Positions 25,937 through 39,625 of a DNA stretch of 64,000 nucleotides are shown here, piece after piece. Origin of the DNA: Lucifuga dentata (taxonomy: Eukaryota > Chordata > Actinopteri > Ophidiiformes > Bythitidae); NCBI GenBank assembly GCA_014773175.1, contig VXCM01001329.1, positions 62,001-126,000 on the forward strand. The letters are read 5' to 3'. Position 1 is the first letter of the stretch. Each line of letters begins with the position of its first letter. Both the position numbers and the translations under genes were made by a program. The notes under the pieces were generated by a model that worked only from the letters and a program-made list of their open reading frames with translations, searched no databases and was not told where the DNA came from.

Positions 25937-28900
25937 ATGTAGCATCTAAAAATACTGTATGTTCCTCATCTGACTATCCGTTAATTTCTAATATAAAAGA
26001 TTAACAGTGATGACTTTTTATTTCATCCTGGATAAACGTGCGGTCTGTAAGAAAAGTTCAAGCTAAGCCCTGAGAGGCTTTTACTGAGATTCTGAAATGG
26101 TTATGCTTTAACAATTAATGTATGATATCCTAGAGGCAAAGCACGTGACAGCACCTTTGCCCAAACATGCCTCTTGCTGAACTGCAAACAGGATACAAAG
26201 GTTTTCTAGTCAAACCTGTTGTGGAGCAACTGAACCGGTGCATGCGTGCATGCATGTGTGGGTAAACATGAGTACAAATTCATCACACCTATACAACAAT
26301 TTATAGACTAACAGTCCAAAGAAACCACCTGCCTGAAAAATAATACAGCCATCAAATCATGATCTGTGGAGAAAACCACAGCGCAGATAACCGCTGAAGT
26401 TTCTTTTTCCCACCGACAAATTAAAGAGTTGTATTTGATGAGTTCGTGAATGAAAGGGGCTCAAGAGGACGATGACAAGTGATTGACTCATAAGGCAGTG
26501 CACCTGGTCATATGTATACAGTATCCCTCCACACAGCAACTCCCATTAATGGATATCTACTCTGAGTTAGTTGTCACTATACATCATGGAGCTTCTTGAT
26601 TGAACGCAGCTGCACAGATGACTGGAAATTTCATCCAAGTGAAAAAAAATTCCAATAGGGAACTAAAGCTGGAATAACAGCTATCAATGCCAGGAATACA
26701 AAGATAAAACAGGACCAACAGTACATAAATTTTATAAGCTGTCTGTTTACCAACCATTGTGTTTTGCAAAAATCAAGGAAAAATTAGCACTTAAATGGCC
26801 GGTAACCCCTTCTTTCATTCTGTATGGTAATTTTCTATTTTGCACATCAGTTTATCTTTCATCTTTTAGGCGCTTAATAAGATTCATGAGCCAAAGTACC
26901 ACACAATTCCAAACGTCCATAAAGTCCAAAGCCACTGTGTCATTTCTAAACTGAGTGCTTCTCGACCTCAAAAATAATGCAGTTTATCTACATTCTTCAA
27001 TTGCTTTTTGGAAATATCAACTTTTGGTCTTCACGGTGGTGATAATCTCTCTTGGGCCTGGGAACTCCTGCCTCATAGAAGATCACGTTACCCCAATTTC
27101 TGTCCATGTTTTTAATCATCATTACACAGGCTGACCTCCTGGTGACCTCATTTACCCCTGCCACCACATGCTTCCATTCACCTGCGCAAGAAACTACTCA
27201 GTCTAGCATATCAGTCATGTTTTATTAGCCTTCACATCAAACAACCTATTATTTGCTATCAGCGTGCAGCGGTGGGAAGGTCTGGAACCATTTTGGCTTC
27301 ACAGGGGAATGTCCAAACAACAGATATTTAGCACAAGGAAAGCTGTGGAAGCTTGCTGTGGAATCAGGTACTTGCAGAGTCATCCCCAGCATGCAAGTCA
27401 AGAGGCGGTGTGCGGATGAAAATCCCAGTTTTGAGTTTTAAATCCCTTTACCCCTGCAGCAAAACCAGCCAAAAAATGTGCCAAGAATTCCACTGCATTT
27501 ATTTTACATACAGTCAAATTAAGGCCTGATTAAAACACCCTTCAATTAAAGCAAAAGCTGACAAGTCTTGCTCTGTAGCGCAGCCATGAAAAGAAGAACA
27601 AAAAAATTTGAAGTCTATAAAACTTCAGCAGGGGCATGCCACATACCAAAGGGCATCACCTCACAAGGGAAAGGTCAGCAAGTTCCTCCTCCATATATAG
27701 AATCATGTTACTGCAGTGCAGGACTCAAGGTGTTATAGATACAGACATGGTAGACCTGTAATTTTCCTGGCTGTCAGACTGCATCGTGGTAAATTACAGT
27801 ATTCAGCGAGGATTATGGTCTTCAGCCCATCCAAAGTGAGACTTAGCATGCAGCCTAACAGACGACATTTCATACATGAATATGAACACAAATCAGCGTG
27901 TATGTGTAAGCCAATCGCAAGACGGGAGGGACGAGGCTATGAAAAAATGTGATGTCCTCCTTCGTGTTACCCTTGAAGGCATCAGAGAGAATATTAAAAG
28001 AGAGGAAAGACAGGCTTTATTGGGTCTTGATAAGAGGCAGTTTTTAGGGAAGATGCTCTTTGTTGTGCAGTTTAGTGACTGAAATGTGATGAACTGTTCT
28101 TAATTTATAAATGATTTAAATTTTTTGCTTTGAGAGTATCTTCAAACTCCTTTTTCTTTTTTTAGCATTGAACATTACTTTTATGATCCTTCATGAAATT
28201 CAATTTTAATTTTTTAACGGATCTATAGCCCTCACCAAGCCCTCCGACAATGAATCCACATAATGGCATTTACTAGGGAATCAGTTAGCACAGCAATCTT
28301 TGTCTCTCCTCAGGGAGCACTCCGTGGCCTAGGAGAAATAAACCGTCCTAACGGTTTTATAACTGTGTTTGTGTTGTCGAAGAGCCAGAATATCTAACGG
28401 TCAGGCCACGGACGTCTCACATTGACCCAAAAAAGAGAAGCATGCAAAAAACAAATCGAGAGGGATGTTAAAGGGTTCATTGACCTTTTGGTTTGTGCCC
28501 TGCGGCCTGTCGCCGGCAAAGCTCTGGACAAAGGCCAGTCTGAGAGGTGGAGTAGGGATTGAGGAGGAGGTTTAAACAAGGCTGCTATTTTCATTTGTGG
28601 TAAATCAGCTCTGTCTCTAGGTGGGTGGGTAAAGAAGGCTCCATTCACAGTCAGAGTGAGGAGGTGGAAGATGTGGTTCGTGTCCTTGCTGGGGTGGGCT
28701 ATCCACTCTCCAAAGAGACGTGGGAGCAGGAAACGAAAACACGGGCCCACCCCAAAGCTACATAATTTCCTGAAAGTGTAGCATTTATTCTACAATAGCT
28801 GTGGAATTCATAATGGCTTATCTAATAAACAGTAGGGTATGTGAGCAAACCCAGTGATTACATTTGGGTAAAAAAAAAAAAAAAAAAAAAANCCCCCCCA

Positions 28901-31900
28901 TATCAAAATGCCTCACAGGATGAGTGTATCCTCAAAGTGGCCACACTCATCCTGTAACATTCCTCAGACAGCCAGGAATAAAACCATCTTAATTACAGCT
29001 GTGATTCACAGCTGAGAGATACTTTGTGTGGGGTTCTTTAATGGGGCTCTGTTTGTTTGACTATTTTCCAAATTTTTGGCTGGTAATTTAACCAAACTGT
29101 CCCCCCCCCCCCNCCCCCCCCCCCCATTTATTTGCAAAGTACCCCCTTCCCCTGTGACCAGCAGCAGAACTGAAAAGACAATTTGGAAAAAAGAAGACAT
29201 AGAATAATACTGTATTTTATCACGGTGGATATCAAGCTAATTGAAGTCGCTGTAGTGCTGCACTGCAGGAATGTGGCATTCAAGGGAGTCATTATCTTTC
29301 AAGGCTCCAGTCGCACACTGATACTATATTATTATAACTATTGGCACGGCAGCTGACAAATCCATGCCTTCTGCATCCTTCCTCATCCCTCGCTCATGTT
29401 GGCTTTTCTCTCAAAACCCTAAGTACAGCCTGCAGGAGATTTTGTTTAGTGTTTCATTTAAACTAGTCCTGTGTCATCATTATCTACCTCCTCCTGTAGA
29501 TGTGGGGAAGGCCAGAGATGCTTCAAAAATGGAGGCGAGATTTGAGCCGATACGCTGTGTTCAGCTTGCTCCCATTATTGTCAATCTTTACAAAAGCCCA
29601 CTGCTCTATATTTAACCTGTTTCTACATTTTTTCTGGTATTTCTGTTGCAGGAATGTTGGCGTATATGACAGGAGATCATGTGGAAGAGAAACTTTTGCT
29701 TCTGCAAAAATGCCAAGACAAGTGTGATTATACGCTGGCAAACAGGGAATATGTGGCATTTGGCTCAAAGTAATTATCAGTACATTAATTTATAGAGTTG
29801 AGGCAGATTTGTGATTGAACAGACAGTTGTGTTGTGTAAGACAGAATTTACACAACACAAATTCAACCCTTGCATGCACAAGTGTGTTTCTTGTGCATAA
29901 AAGTATAGTAAAACATAAGTTAGAGCCTCTTTAACTTCTGTAATGTAACAAATGAAATGGCACATTTATGAGTGACATAATGCCAGGAGGGATTTGATCA
30001 CTTGAAAGTGGGCGGGACATAGCTAGCAAGAAATCACAGTGATTAACTGTGTTCTCTGTCAGTCAAAGTTAGGTCTGTAGAAAACCTGTTATAGTCTGGA
30101 GTTTTCACATGCACAACCTCTTCAAAATAAAGACATTAAGCAGTGCGATTAATTGGATCAAAGTTAAGTGAAATATATCTTCAAATACAAGATTAGGTAA
30201 GATTAGTCATAAAAATAACATATGTATCACGTATGTTTGACACATACAGACAAATATCAGACCAGTAATCGCAGGCGCAAGATAACAACTTTGGCAAGTT
30301 GTTTTCTTTTCACTGCAAATTTAAACAAGGCTCAACACCATCATTCCCTTATCAACGAATGACTTATGTATGAGTGCTAACAAATTTCCAGTGCTTTCAC
30401 ACGCTCTCTCGTGCTACATGCAGTACTTCCTTTTTCCTCTAGGAGATACTTATGCATACTGTACTTCATGTCTGAGAAAGAGTAACAAGCGTGTACCACA
30501 AACAATATCAGGCAGACAGAAGCCATTACAGTTCAGCGATGCTGCCATGAGATAAAATGATCACACACAAGGCTGGATCAAATACAGCGAGAGGCTTATT
30601 AAAGCAATTATCCCGTCATTTTCAATCAGAGTCGTAGTGACCAGTTTTTGACAAAACAATACAAGTTCAACACAAAAAAATTCTATTTTGACCTGTACTA
30701 TAATAAACACAGTTAATTTTATGGCTGCAAAGGTATTTGATCCTGTTGTTATCCATAGTTTTTAAAAAGATGATAATCTTGTCTTGTGAAAACATATAAT
30801 CATCTGGAGATCGAAGTATGAGCTGTTGAAAAAAATACATGTCTGAGGGGCCGTTTCTATTTAAACGCCCAAAATCCCCCCCCCCCCCCCCCNCACTCTC
30901 CCTTCTGCTGGAGGCCTTGTTAAACTGGCAGAGATTCTGCCGGCTCCAAACCAAAATCGCTGCCTAAGTGTTTCCACTCCACTACCCCTATCATGGCCTT
31001 ACAGTAGCACAGCAAGGGGGGAGGCAGCCTAGAAAAATCAACCCTTTTTCCATATTTCTAATGTCACTCAGGACACAGATCAGCTTATCTATTCCGATTC
31101 ATAGACAACATCATGCCATTGCTACTGCCCCATGCTTGCTTACATCTCAAACCCTAAAACTTATTGTCCAGGAAAAGAAAAGAAGACAAAATGGAGTGAT
31201 CACATAATGCGAGTCAGCCAAAGGGATAATCTGCAAAACTCTTGTGCTCTTCCTCGCAAACAGAACAGTCTTTGTTTGTGAGGCATTAGCCGAGCGGATG
31301 AGAGTGAGGTATTAGGCTGGAGAAGTCAGAATGCCTCACTCTTCCTGCCTGGTCTCAGAGGTGTTGAAAACTTCCCAAAGCACATTCCACCGTGAGACAG
31401 ACACAAGGAATAACAGTTGAGCAAGGAAAAAGGAATTTGTAGTTTTGCTCCTGGGGAAAAATGATATTTTGTAAATCCGACGAGGGCGTTGCGAATGATA
31501 CGCGTGTCAGATTCAAGTGAATTTATCACATATCAAAGGCAAGAGAAACTCTTCAGTTGGTCGAATAATCTAAATCCTTTCAGAAATTGTGGAAGCAGTG
31601 GCACAGACTTCTGGTCCTGCATGTTTCTGTCAAACAACCTGCTGGTGAAAAGTTATTCCTCAAACTTTATCACCACTATATTCACAGACCACAAAGTTCA
31701 CATCACCGCAGACCAGAGTATACTGGGAAACCCACACAACCTCCACCCCAGACAAAATAGGCTGTTCGCATAAAATAGGAGCTGGCTTTGCACCGAGCGT
31801 GAAAGTGGACTCTTTGGCAGGTCAAAGCCATCTGTAACTTGTATTTTTAGGGTACACTTGGCCTCAATTTGATACTCTGAAGTCCTTTGGTCTATTTTAG

Positions 31901-34900
31901 GCCCAGCGCTGCATGAATAAGGAGTATTCACACTGCTAGCATAATAAGCTACACAGGGAACACGGTAAGTAAGAGTATGTGTGCGCGAGCGTGTACGAGT
32001 GTGTGCGAGTGTGAACGTATACATGTCTGCCAGAAAAAAGGAAAGATGAAAAAGAATATCCAGTGTTGAACTAAAAGCAGAAGACTGAACGCAGACAAAA
32101 CAAAGTTACTGCTAAAAGCATCGGCAAAAGAGAAATGACAAAGCTGAAGGTCTGTAACAGCATCTTACTGCACAAACTCAATAGGATCTAATGCCTTGGT
32201 ACCCTGTGCAGCATCAAATTTAAAAGAGCATGCTCAAATAAGCATAGCAACACAGACTATTCTAATAAATAACTCCACTCAAAAGAAGAAGATTGGGGGG
32301 GACGACTCCTAATGTGTGAGTTTGGCTACATTCCTCTCTGTTCAAAAGGAGACTCATTCTCAAACCATTAGCTGAGTGTTGGGATAAAAGCTTGGCAAAT
32401 GCTTGCCGCCATCAAAAAGGCCATAAAAAAGGGAAATAGATGAGAATCAATCTGATAAAAAGGAGCTAACTGCTGGTTATCAGATTGTTTAAAGATTATA
32501 ATTCTCTTTCAAATCATATCAAAACAAAACAAGCAGACGGCTTGTCAGCTAAAAAGCAATAAGCAATTATTGTCTCAGTGTCTTAAATCCATAAGAACTG
32601 AGAACTAACACACAGATAACATCTATTTAGATTTTCAATCCGATGTCAACTTTCTGTGTGCCACCAAGACGATCTGATCAATTAAATCTACAATTTCTGC
32701 CAGACACAAACAGCACAGGCACAGAATAAACCAGAAATATGTTGGGGGGGGGGGNTCCTCTCCACGTGGCTGCTCTATGATCTTGGAAAATGCTTGAAAA
32801 TGCTTTGCACTCCGCTATCAATCCTCCATCTAAAGGTCAGCAGGAAGCTTTGGGAAAAGAGTGTGGGTATGTTGCTACGATTATAGTGTACATCACTGTT
32901 TGTTGATTGAACTGGATCATTGACACCTTAGAAGACTCTGCTGTCCTGAAAGTAACCTCCCCCCCCCACCACCACACACCCCCTGTCAACACTGATCAGA
33001 TCTACATTCATCTAAACTCCACCTTACATTACTGACACCTACACTTAAGATTACACCTAATCCCAAATACTACACCCATCAATTTACAGCCCACTTTCAA
33101 ACCATACTGTTGAGTTGAGGTGTAACAACAACATGACAATCATGCTAATTGGAGACGTGCTCTGATAAAGATGACAGTGAGCTTTATCGTGAAATTATAG
33201 ACATTCAATAAACAAATGACAGCCATTTAAAAATAGGACTAAGACTCTGAAAGCCCTATGTTTGTCCTTACAGTCCATGTGGGTCTTTATATCCAAACAG
33301 ACAAAGTGGTCTGAACTTACTAACTAGCCAACGCCGCCTTTCTTAAAGCCTTGAAGTCACACTAGCAGCAGCAGACAGTTACTTAAACAAAGACATAATA
33401 ATTTACCAATTCACAATTCACACACTATAATGGTGTTATGAGAGAGGCCTGTGCACAACGGATAGTCCTGAGAGATTCTGTTTAGTGTTTAGGTTTAATA
33501 TTTAATACTAATATTGTAGCTTTAGCTAAACACTAAGCAAAACTTAGCTTTTGTAAGAGACAAGTGATCTGTTTTGTTACTCTCCCTTCATGTTTATAGG
33601 GTATAATAGTAGGAGTATATGTTAAACATTGTCAAAGTGTCAAAACTGAATCCGGTAAGATAAATCCATGGTCCTGATCTAACCTGAAAGCTTTGTTTTT
33701 TCATTGGTCCTTTACTTCTGTAACATGTTCATGTTAACATGTTACATGTGAATTTACAAGCCTACACACCTGGTCAGACACACCCACTAAGTATGAGGCT
33801 GGCATGAGTGGCCAGCGTCTGTGTTTTGTAGCCCGTGGATGTTGCCAGCTCAGGCCTGAAGCAGCTGGCCAATCAGAACATAGCAGGATTTTTGGGAGAG
33901 GGTCTTAAAGAGACAGTACCTAAAATGGCCTGTTTGCACACTGTGCACAGCAGTGCTGCAGCAAGGAACAGTAGATTTGGATCAGTGGATTTGTTTTGCA
34001 TGTTAAATCAAAGCAAATGTTTCAAAATAGACCTAATGAAAACAAGACTATGGGAATCTGTGCAATATGTCCCATTTAAGTATAACATCATGGAAATCTA
34101 ACATACTGTATGCCAAGGTCTGAAATATCCAGCTGCTGAGTGCCAAATACAACTGCAGATTGGTGACAGTGTCATTTGACAATGTCAGAGCAGAAAACAC
34201 AACAATCTGTTCCTTAAAAATAAAAATCTGGCTATTTTTGTGAAAACAAATAATGATGAGCCTTAAGTAAATAGTACCAACATAAGCACCTGACTGTCTC
34301 TTTATGCAGGTAGAAAAGACAGAAGGGAGAAAAAGAAAAAAGTTGTGGGGAGCGAAAATTACATAACGGTTTAAAAGACAAGCTGGGGGCACGAGGAGCT
34401 CCCACATTTCGTGGTTTCAGAAAGGTAGACAGGGCATACAAAACAGTGCCTGCAGAGGAGCCTTCCTCCCACACAGACAGCTCCTCCATTAATGTTATAT
34501 GCCAGCTCATCACCACAGAGGAGGCTGCTGGCTTGACAGGGAGATAATAGCAGCGAGTATATGGTATGTCATAGCACACCGAGGAAGCGCTGCAATATTT
34601 TGGGAGCTCTGCAGTGGTGACCCTAATCTTTTTGGGCATGTTGTATGGTGGGAAAACCTTTTGTGTTTTGCAGTGTTGGTGCGGCCGTGGAAGAAAAAAA
34701 AAAAAAAAAAANAACACGCCGCAGGCTTTGTTTGCAGTAGCGTGTCCGAGCGAAATTTATCATATTAAGACTGAAAAATGGACTCTACTGAGAGGAAACA
34801 AGCATTGGAGCATTGCTGACAACTGCAAATATTGTCTCATATATCATATTGTCTCTACATCAAGGTATAACAACTACTGTGACAATGATGTATTGAATTT

Positions 34901-34999
34901 ACAAAGACATCATATTGCCCTGCACGGAAATGGAGAAATTACCGCTTCACTTAGAGAATGATGACCTTAATCAGCATCAAATGAAGCTAGAATATTTAC

Positions 35000-35232
35000 C
35001 CGTGAATAGTTTGGTAATGGCTTTATTCTGTCGGCGTGCAGAGCAGATTAGCAGCAGCCAAGGAGGCAGGAACTCATGATGACTGGCCAGGAGCTCGGCA
35101 ATGGTCCTGGGGGAGCCGGGGGAGGACCTCTGCTCCCCCTCACCCAGCTGGCAGCCTTCATCGATGGAGTCCACCAGCAGGAAGAGAGCCTGCTGAGGAG
35201 GTTTCACGCTCAGCAGCGGCAAGAGGACACAT
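35000..35232 (-). CDS. ankrd50: ANKRD50 coding exon 2: Walker B region of the NTPase
   Basis: This 233-nt exon completes the split Arg, encodes 77 residues beginning CVLLPLL and ending AITKLFT, and donates one G to the next codon. The segment [12 protein letters not shown] (about residues 184-195 of the joined protein) is a hydrophobic strand ending in acidic residues, the Walker B and DxDE-like region expected ~110 residues after the P-loop. It is followed by [16 protein letters not shown], matching the sensor-like strand of NACHT-type NTPases. The acceptor is CCCTCAG at 35239-35233 and the donor is GTAAAT at 34999-34994. The exon is clearly conserved with vertebrate ANKRD50; only the linker [14 protein letters not shown] looks fish-variable. 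It lies between introns of about 13.9 kb and 17.0 kb. Confidence 0.96.
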
Positions 35233-37059
35233 CTGAGGGAGGAAGGTCGAAAAAAAAAACTGTCACGTTTTCATATTACCCGCTGCTTTTATTAAAACAA
35301 ATTTTTTGTGATAAAAATATTTCTACAATCTTGACAGCAGAAAATTAGTTGAATTCATTTCCCATGGATGGAGCCAAAGAGAAACATTTATTTATTTATT
35401 TTTTTGCTTCCTAAATGCTCTGGTGAGCTTCACTGCTTTAATCCAAGATATTTGTGTGTCAAAGCAGTTTGCTGTGATACAGCAGCACCATGAGAACGAC
35501 ACACACATGCACTCCGAAGAACAGAACGATTTTCTTGAGTCATACCAATGTCAGTTCATCAGTCTCAATTGGGAAAAGTGTAGGCGTTTAAATACATCTC
35601 CATCCAGTCCAAACTGCATCTATTAACAGGCCCACTGCAGCTTGGAGCGCACCGGAACTTCCAGTGCAGAAAGCCATTTATAACTCAACGGCTCTTTTGC
35701 TTCAACAAAAAGCACTGCCTAAGAGTTAAATATTGAGCTTTGAGATTAAATTAAAGACATGGAGAAAATGTGCAGGATTTTTTCCCCCCCAAAAGTAAAT
35801 CTCAGCAAATCCCCCTGATAGTTGCACGTGAACAGCCATTAAAGTCAGCCTTGTGGCATTCGGTGATAAAGCAAACACATCAGCACTCAGTGGTTTATAG
35901 GCTGCATTAACCTTAAACAAACTATAAATAATGCATAACTTCACACATAAATGCTCACTAAAGCCAGATAGCCTACAAATAACATTTTTTGTGTGGTGGA
36001 CCTGAGAACTGCTGTGACTGCCGCCAACAGTTTGAAATTATCTATAAGACGTCTGTTTGAGGAAAAATGGCTTTTCCCAGATCATTAAAATTACTTCCAG
36101 CTCCACAGGCCACAATAAAGCATCCGCTCATTTTGTATTTGTGACATTTTATGCTTCATTAATGAAACATTACAAACATAAAAGACGGTTGATCAAAGCA
36201 ATTAATCGATAAAAGTGGCCTAAATAATAGACAGTTTAATAATAGACAGAGCCCAACAGTCCTCTGATTTCACTTTTTGTGTCAATATAAAGTCAAACTT
36301 TTCTCTTGATGTCTTGATCTGTATTTGCCTCAAAATCTAATCATTTCCTCTTGGGAGTCTCATTTTTCTACCAAAAAAAAAAAAAAATGCNAAAAAAAAA
36401 AAAAAAAAAAAGACAAACATCAGCCACCTTCCAGATGATGGGAGTTTCCAGCTACCTTTCATCCTTAATGGAGTTGACATTGCTTGTCAGCGTTACCATA
36501 AAACACTACAACACTGTTTTAATGACGCTCTCTTTGGACACTCAGCAGCCTGTCACTAACCGCATGGCTCCAAAGCTATTCCTTTTTAAGAATTTACTAT
36601 TTTATGATTAAATATTACCCAAGTTCATTATCCTGAAGCACAAAGCAAGAGGAAGAGCTAAGGAGTAGGTCTGTGATGTTTAAGTCCAAAGTTCTCGAAC
36701 AGAAGAAGCCAAATACAATGATTTCCTTTCAGTTAATAAGGAGAACTGTTATACTGCTTATAAAACTACTTGGAAACATTGCAGGAATATTTTTTTCCAA
36801 AATGGCCATAATTTTGAAAGAAATCCCTCAAATGGTAAATTTTCAATAACATTTTTATAAACTTGTAATTAAACTTTTCTTTGCAGCAGTTTAACCTCCC
36901 ATAAGAAAAGCCACGATTTAACCTGCCCGTTCCCCAATGATGTCATTCAGAAACACGGCGCTCGGCACAGAAACACTTTCTCTGATAGCTGCGGCCAACA
37001 CTGGACCTGCAGAGCCGTCTGGGAGGCTCGCCAAAAGGAATGCCCATTCCATCCACAAC

Positions 37060-37103
37060 GGTGTGTGTGTGCGTGTGCATGCATGTGTGTGTGTGTGTGT
37101 GTA
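37060..37103. repeat. (GT)n microsatellite with GCAT interruption
   Basis: Two GT blocks are separated by GCATGCATG. Overlapping short open frames are artefacts. Confidence 0.93.
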
Positions 37104-38089
37104 AGCCCATGTTGCCTGCTGAAACAATCAAATCCACAGTGGCAGCATGCAGGCAAAACAAAGAGCCATTCTTCTCTCTCAATTCAGCTACTTTCAGTGT
37201 GTCCAGAGTCAAAAGACAAAGATGACAGACAAAAACTCTGCGGGATGCGGGACAGGCAGAGAAAACAGGAGCAGGAAAAGCTGATTTAGTTTTCCAGGCT
37301 AACCTGCAGCATACCTGCTCCAATAAATTTAAAGTTATTTAGCGACACACTGTGGTCTTGGACCTCAGCGCCAACTATTTTGTTTCTCGTTCAAAGTCCT
37401 CGACATATGCCCAAGTCGATGCCAATTCTTATTTAAGACAAGGGAGGACAAAGTGACGGTGGTAGGCGGCCTGATATGCATCTAATGCACTCACCATCTG
37501 TCGTGCTGCGTTTGCGGTTGCGGCCGCCATCGTTCCCAACGCAGTGTGCAATGCGAAGCTTTCACTCTGACGTTTAGTGAAGATGTCTGGGCCGATGGAG
37601 CGGCACCGGGCATCGAGCCAGCGTCTTACAAATTTACACAGCTCATTTTATGGAGCGGGCACTTAGCCTGAAATCCAGGCCACATACCCAAACCCCACCA
37701 CACTCTCACACACATGCAAACACACACTAGCCGTTATACAATAGAGAGTCAAGAGATCCGGGAAGAAATATGCTATACATGTCTGGCTGTGGCTCGGAGG
37801 AGTTTTGACCACGAGTGGCTCTGTAAAGCAGGTCTTCATGTCGAACTCTATAAGGACGCATAAAAACACCGCAAACACAGGGCTGACATCATTTCTGCAG
37901 ACAGAGGGTGCTAACACAGAAACATTACACGATGTGGATGGCATGCCCAAAAGTTGTCAGTTGCTAGTTCAGCCTGCATGTCAAATTTCCTTGTGTGATG
38001 GTAAATCAAACTGGTGTTTACCTCAAAAACTGACCACGTCTACAAATGAAAGGGATGAGGGCAGCCATTTCATGCATGTTTGTCAGACC

Positions 38090-38537
38090 TTAAAGGACAA
38101 AATCGGCAATTTAGCATGTTTGCAATAGATACAACCTGCAAAACATGTTACGTTACTGACAACCATTTCCCAAAAATATACTCCATAAGTGGTACATTTT
38201 AGAAACTCGTAGAGACTTGAAACATGCTTGAGATAATTAATCCATCACATCAAACACGGCGTCAATTAAGTTTTTGTTAAAGTAACTTTATTTAACCAGT
38301 CTAACATGGAGCTGCATGGAAGACAATGTATGTCTCTGCCAGGGAATATAGTCCAAGGAGAAGATGGCTTTTACTGGGAAATTCAAATGACCATGCCTTC
38401 TACAATCCTGCAAAAGTGTAAAACATTGAATTTTAAGGTGAGTGTATCACTTGAACATTTAATTTTGACAGATTGGGGGATCTGTCAAAATAAAAGGAAA
38501 ACTAAAGACATTTAAAATTGCCAGTTTGGTCCTTTAA
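38090..38537 (-). mobile_element. TTAA-ended MITE, copy 6
   Basis: A 448-bp copy. It starts TTAAAGGACAAAATCGGC and ends CAGTTTGGTCCTTTAA. The left terminal repeat is clear (TTACGTTACTGACAACC); the right arm is shortened by a deletion after AGGAAAACTAAAG. Confidence 0.87.
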
Positions 38538-39625
38538 GGATACACATGATGTGTTTTGCTAAATGTAAACACAATTGTGCTTGTTCGCAAGAAAACTCTA
38601 CACGATATCTTTAATGCAGGAAGAGCGAGTGGGTCAGCAGAGCTTTACAGCTGCAGACAGCTCGCCATTCAAAAGCGATTCTGACAAAGCATTTCCACCA
38701 TGATCGGTGGAAAAGCAGAGATGCCTTTTCATTACGGGAACCCCCCAACTCTTCATTTAGCATGGCGTCAATTTGGAGGGAGCCTGCTCAGCGTCTTTGC
38801 ATTGCCAGGAGAGTCAGCAGCACAGAGCTGAGCGACAACAGCTGACTCATGCACGGTCTCATTCAGAGAGAGAGCAGAGAGACAACCAGCCTGCAGATCC
38901 TTTCCCTGCCATTGGTACGATATGCATAACCACTGCAATCATCCTGTTCAAAGCAATCATGGTGATGGAGACAATATGAGTGACTTGTGCTGAGAGCAAA
39001 TGTTCTTAACAACTGTCAGAGTGTATTCTTTCCATTATATCTGCCATGTGCTTTCATATCCAGCTCAGTCTGCCATTATCACATTTTAGCCCCATCTGAT
39101 TGGACACTAACTGCAATTCTGAGGCTTCGTTACAGATGCATATTTATGTTTGTTTTGGTTTCAAGCTTTTTTTTTTTTTTTTNTTTTTTTTTTTTTTTGC
39201 AAATGTAAGGGCTGAAAGCAGAGTGGCTACGGAGAAAAACTGCTCTTATGTAACCTCTCATCACGCATTTATATAATTAATGTGTGATCAAAGCACTTTA
39301 TAGCCTTTTGAGGACAAAAACTTGCATCAGTAAATTGATTACCTTTCAAAAAAAAGAGACACTCATTATACTTGTATAAAATGACTTAAAAATCCAAATT
39401 TAATGACCATACCGGTGATTTTGCATGGTTAAGCCCAATAAATACTTCCCGCATACAAGTTACGTTACTACCAACCATTTTCTGAAACAAAATTTTAGTT
39501 TTCCTGTTATTTTGACAAATCTTACGCTTCAAAATGAAATGACCATGTGATATACCCATCTTAAAATTCAATGTTTCACCTGCTAACACCTACGTCTGAG
39601 TGTAGGTGGGACGGTCATTTTTGAT

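Larger units (their letters stand above)
17955..34999 (-). other. ANKRD50 intron between coding exons 2 and 3
   Basis: The intron is about 17.0 kb with GT/AG ends. Identified contents are an AAGTACTTG-type hAT-like repeat near 19.2-19.4 kb, a truncated MITE at 23.3-23.8 kb, a complete non-autonomous hAT-like element at 24.5-25.9 kb, and several homopolymer runs broken by single Ns. The stretches 19.4-23.3, 26.0-29.9 and 30.2-34.9 kb contain only short open frames with no recognisable families; they read as ordinary intron sequence. Confidence 0.85.
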
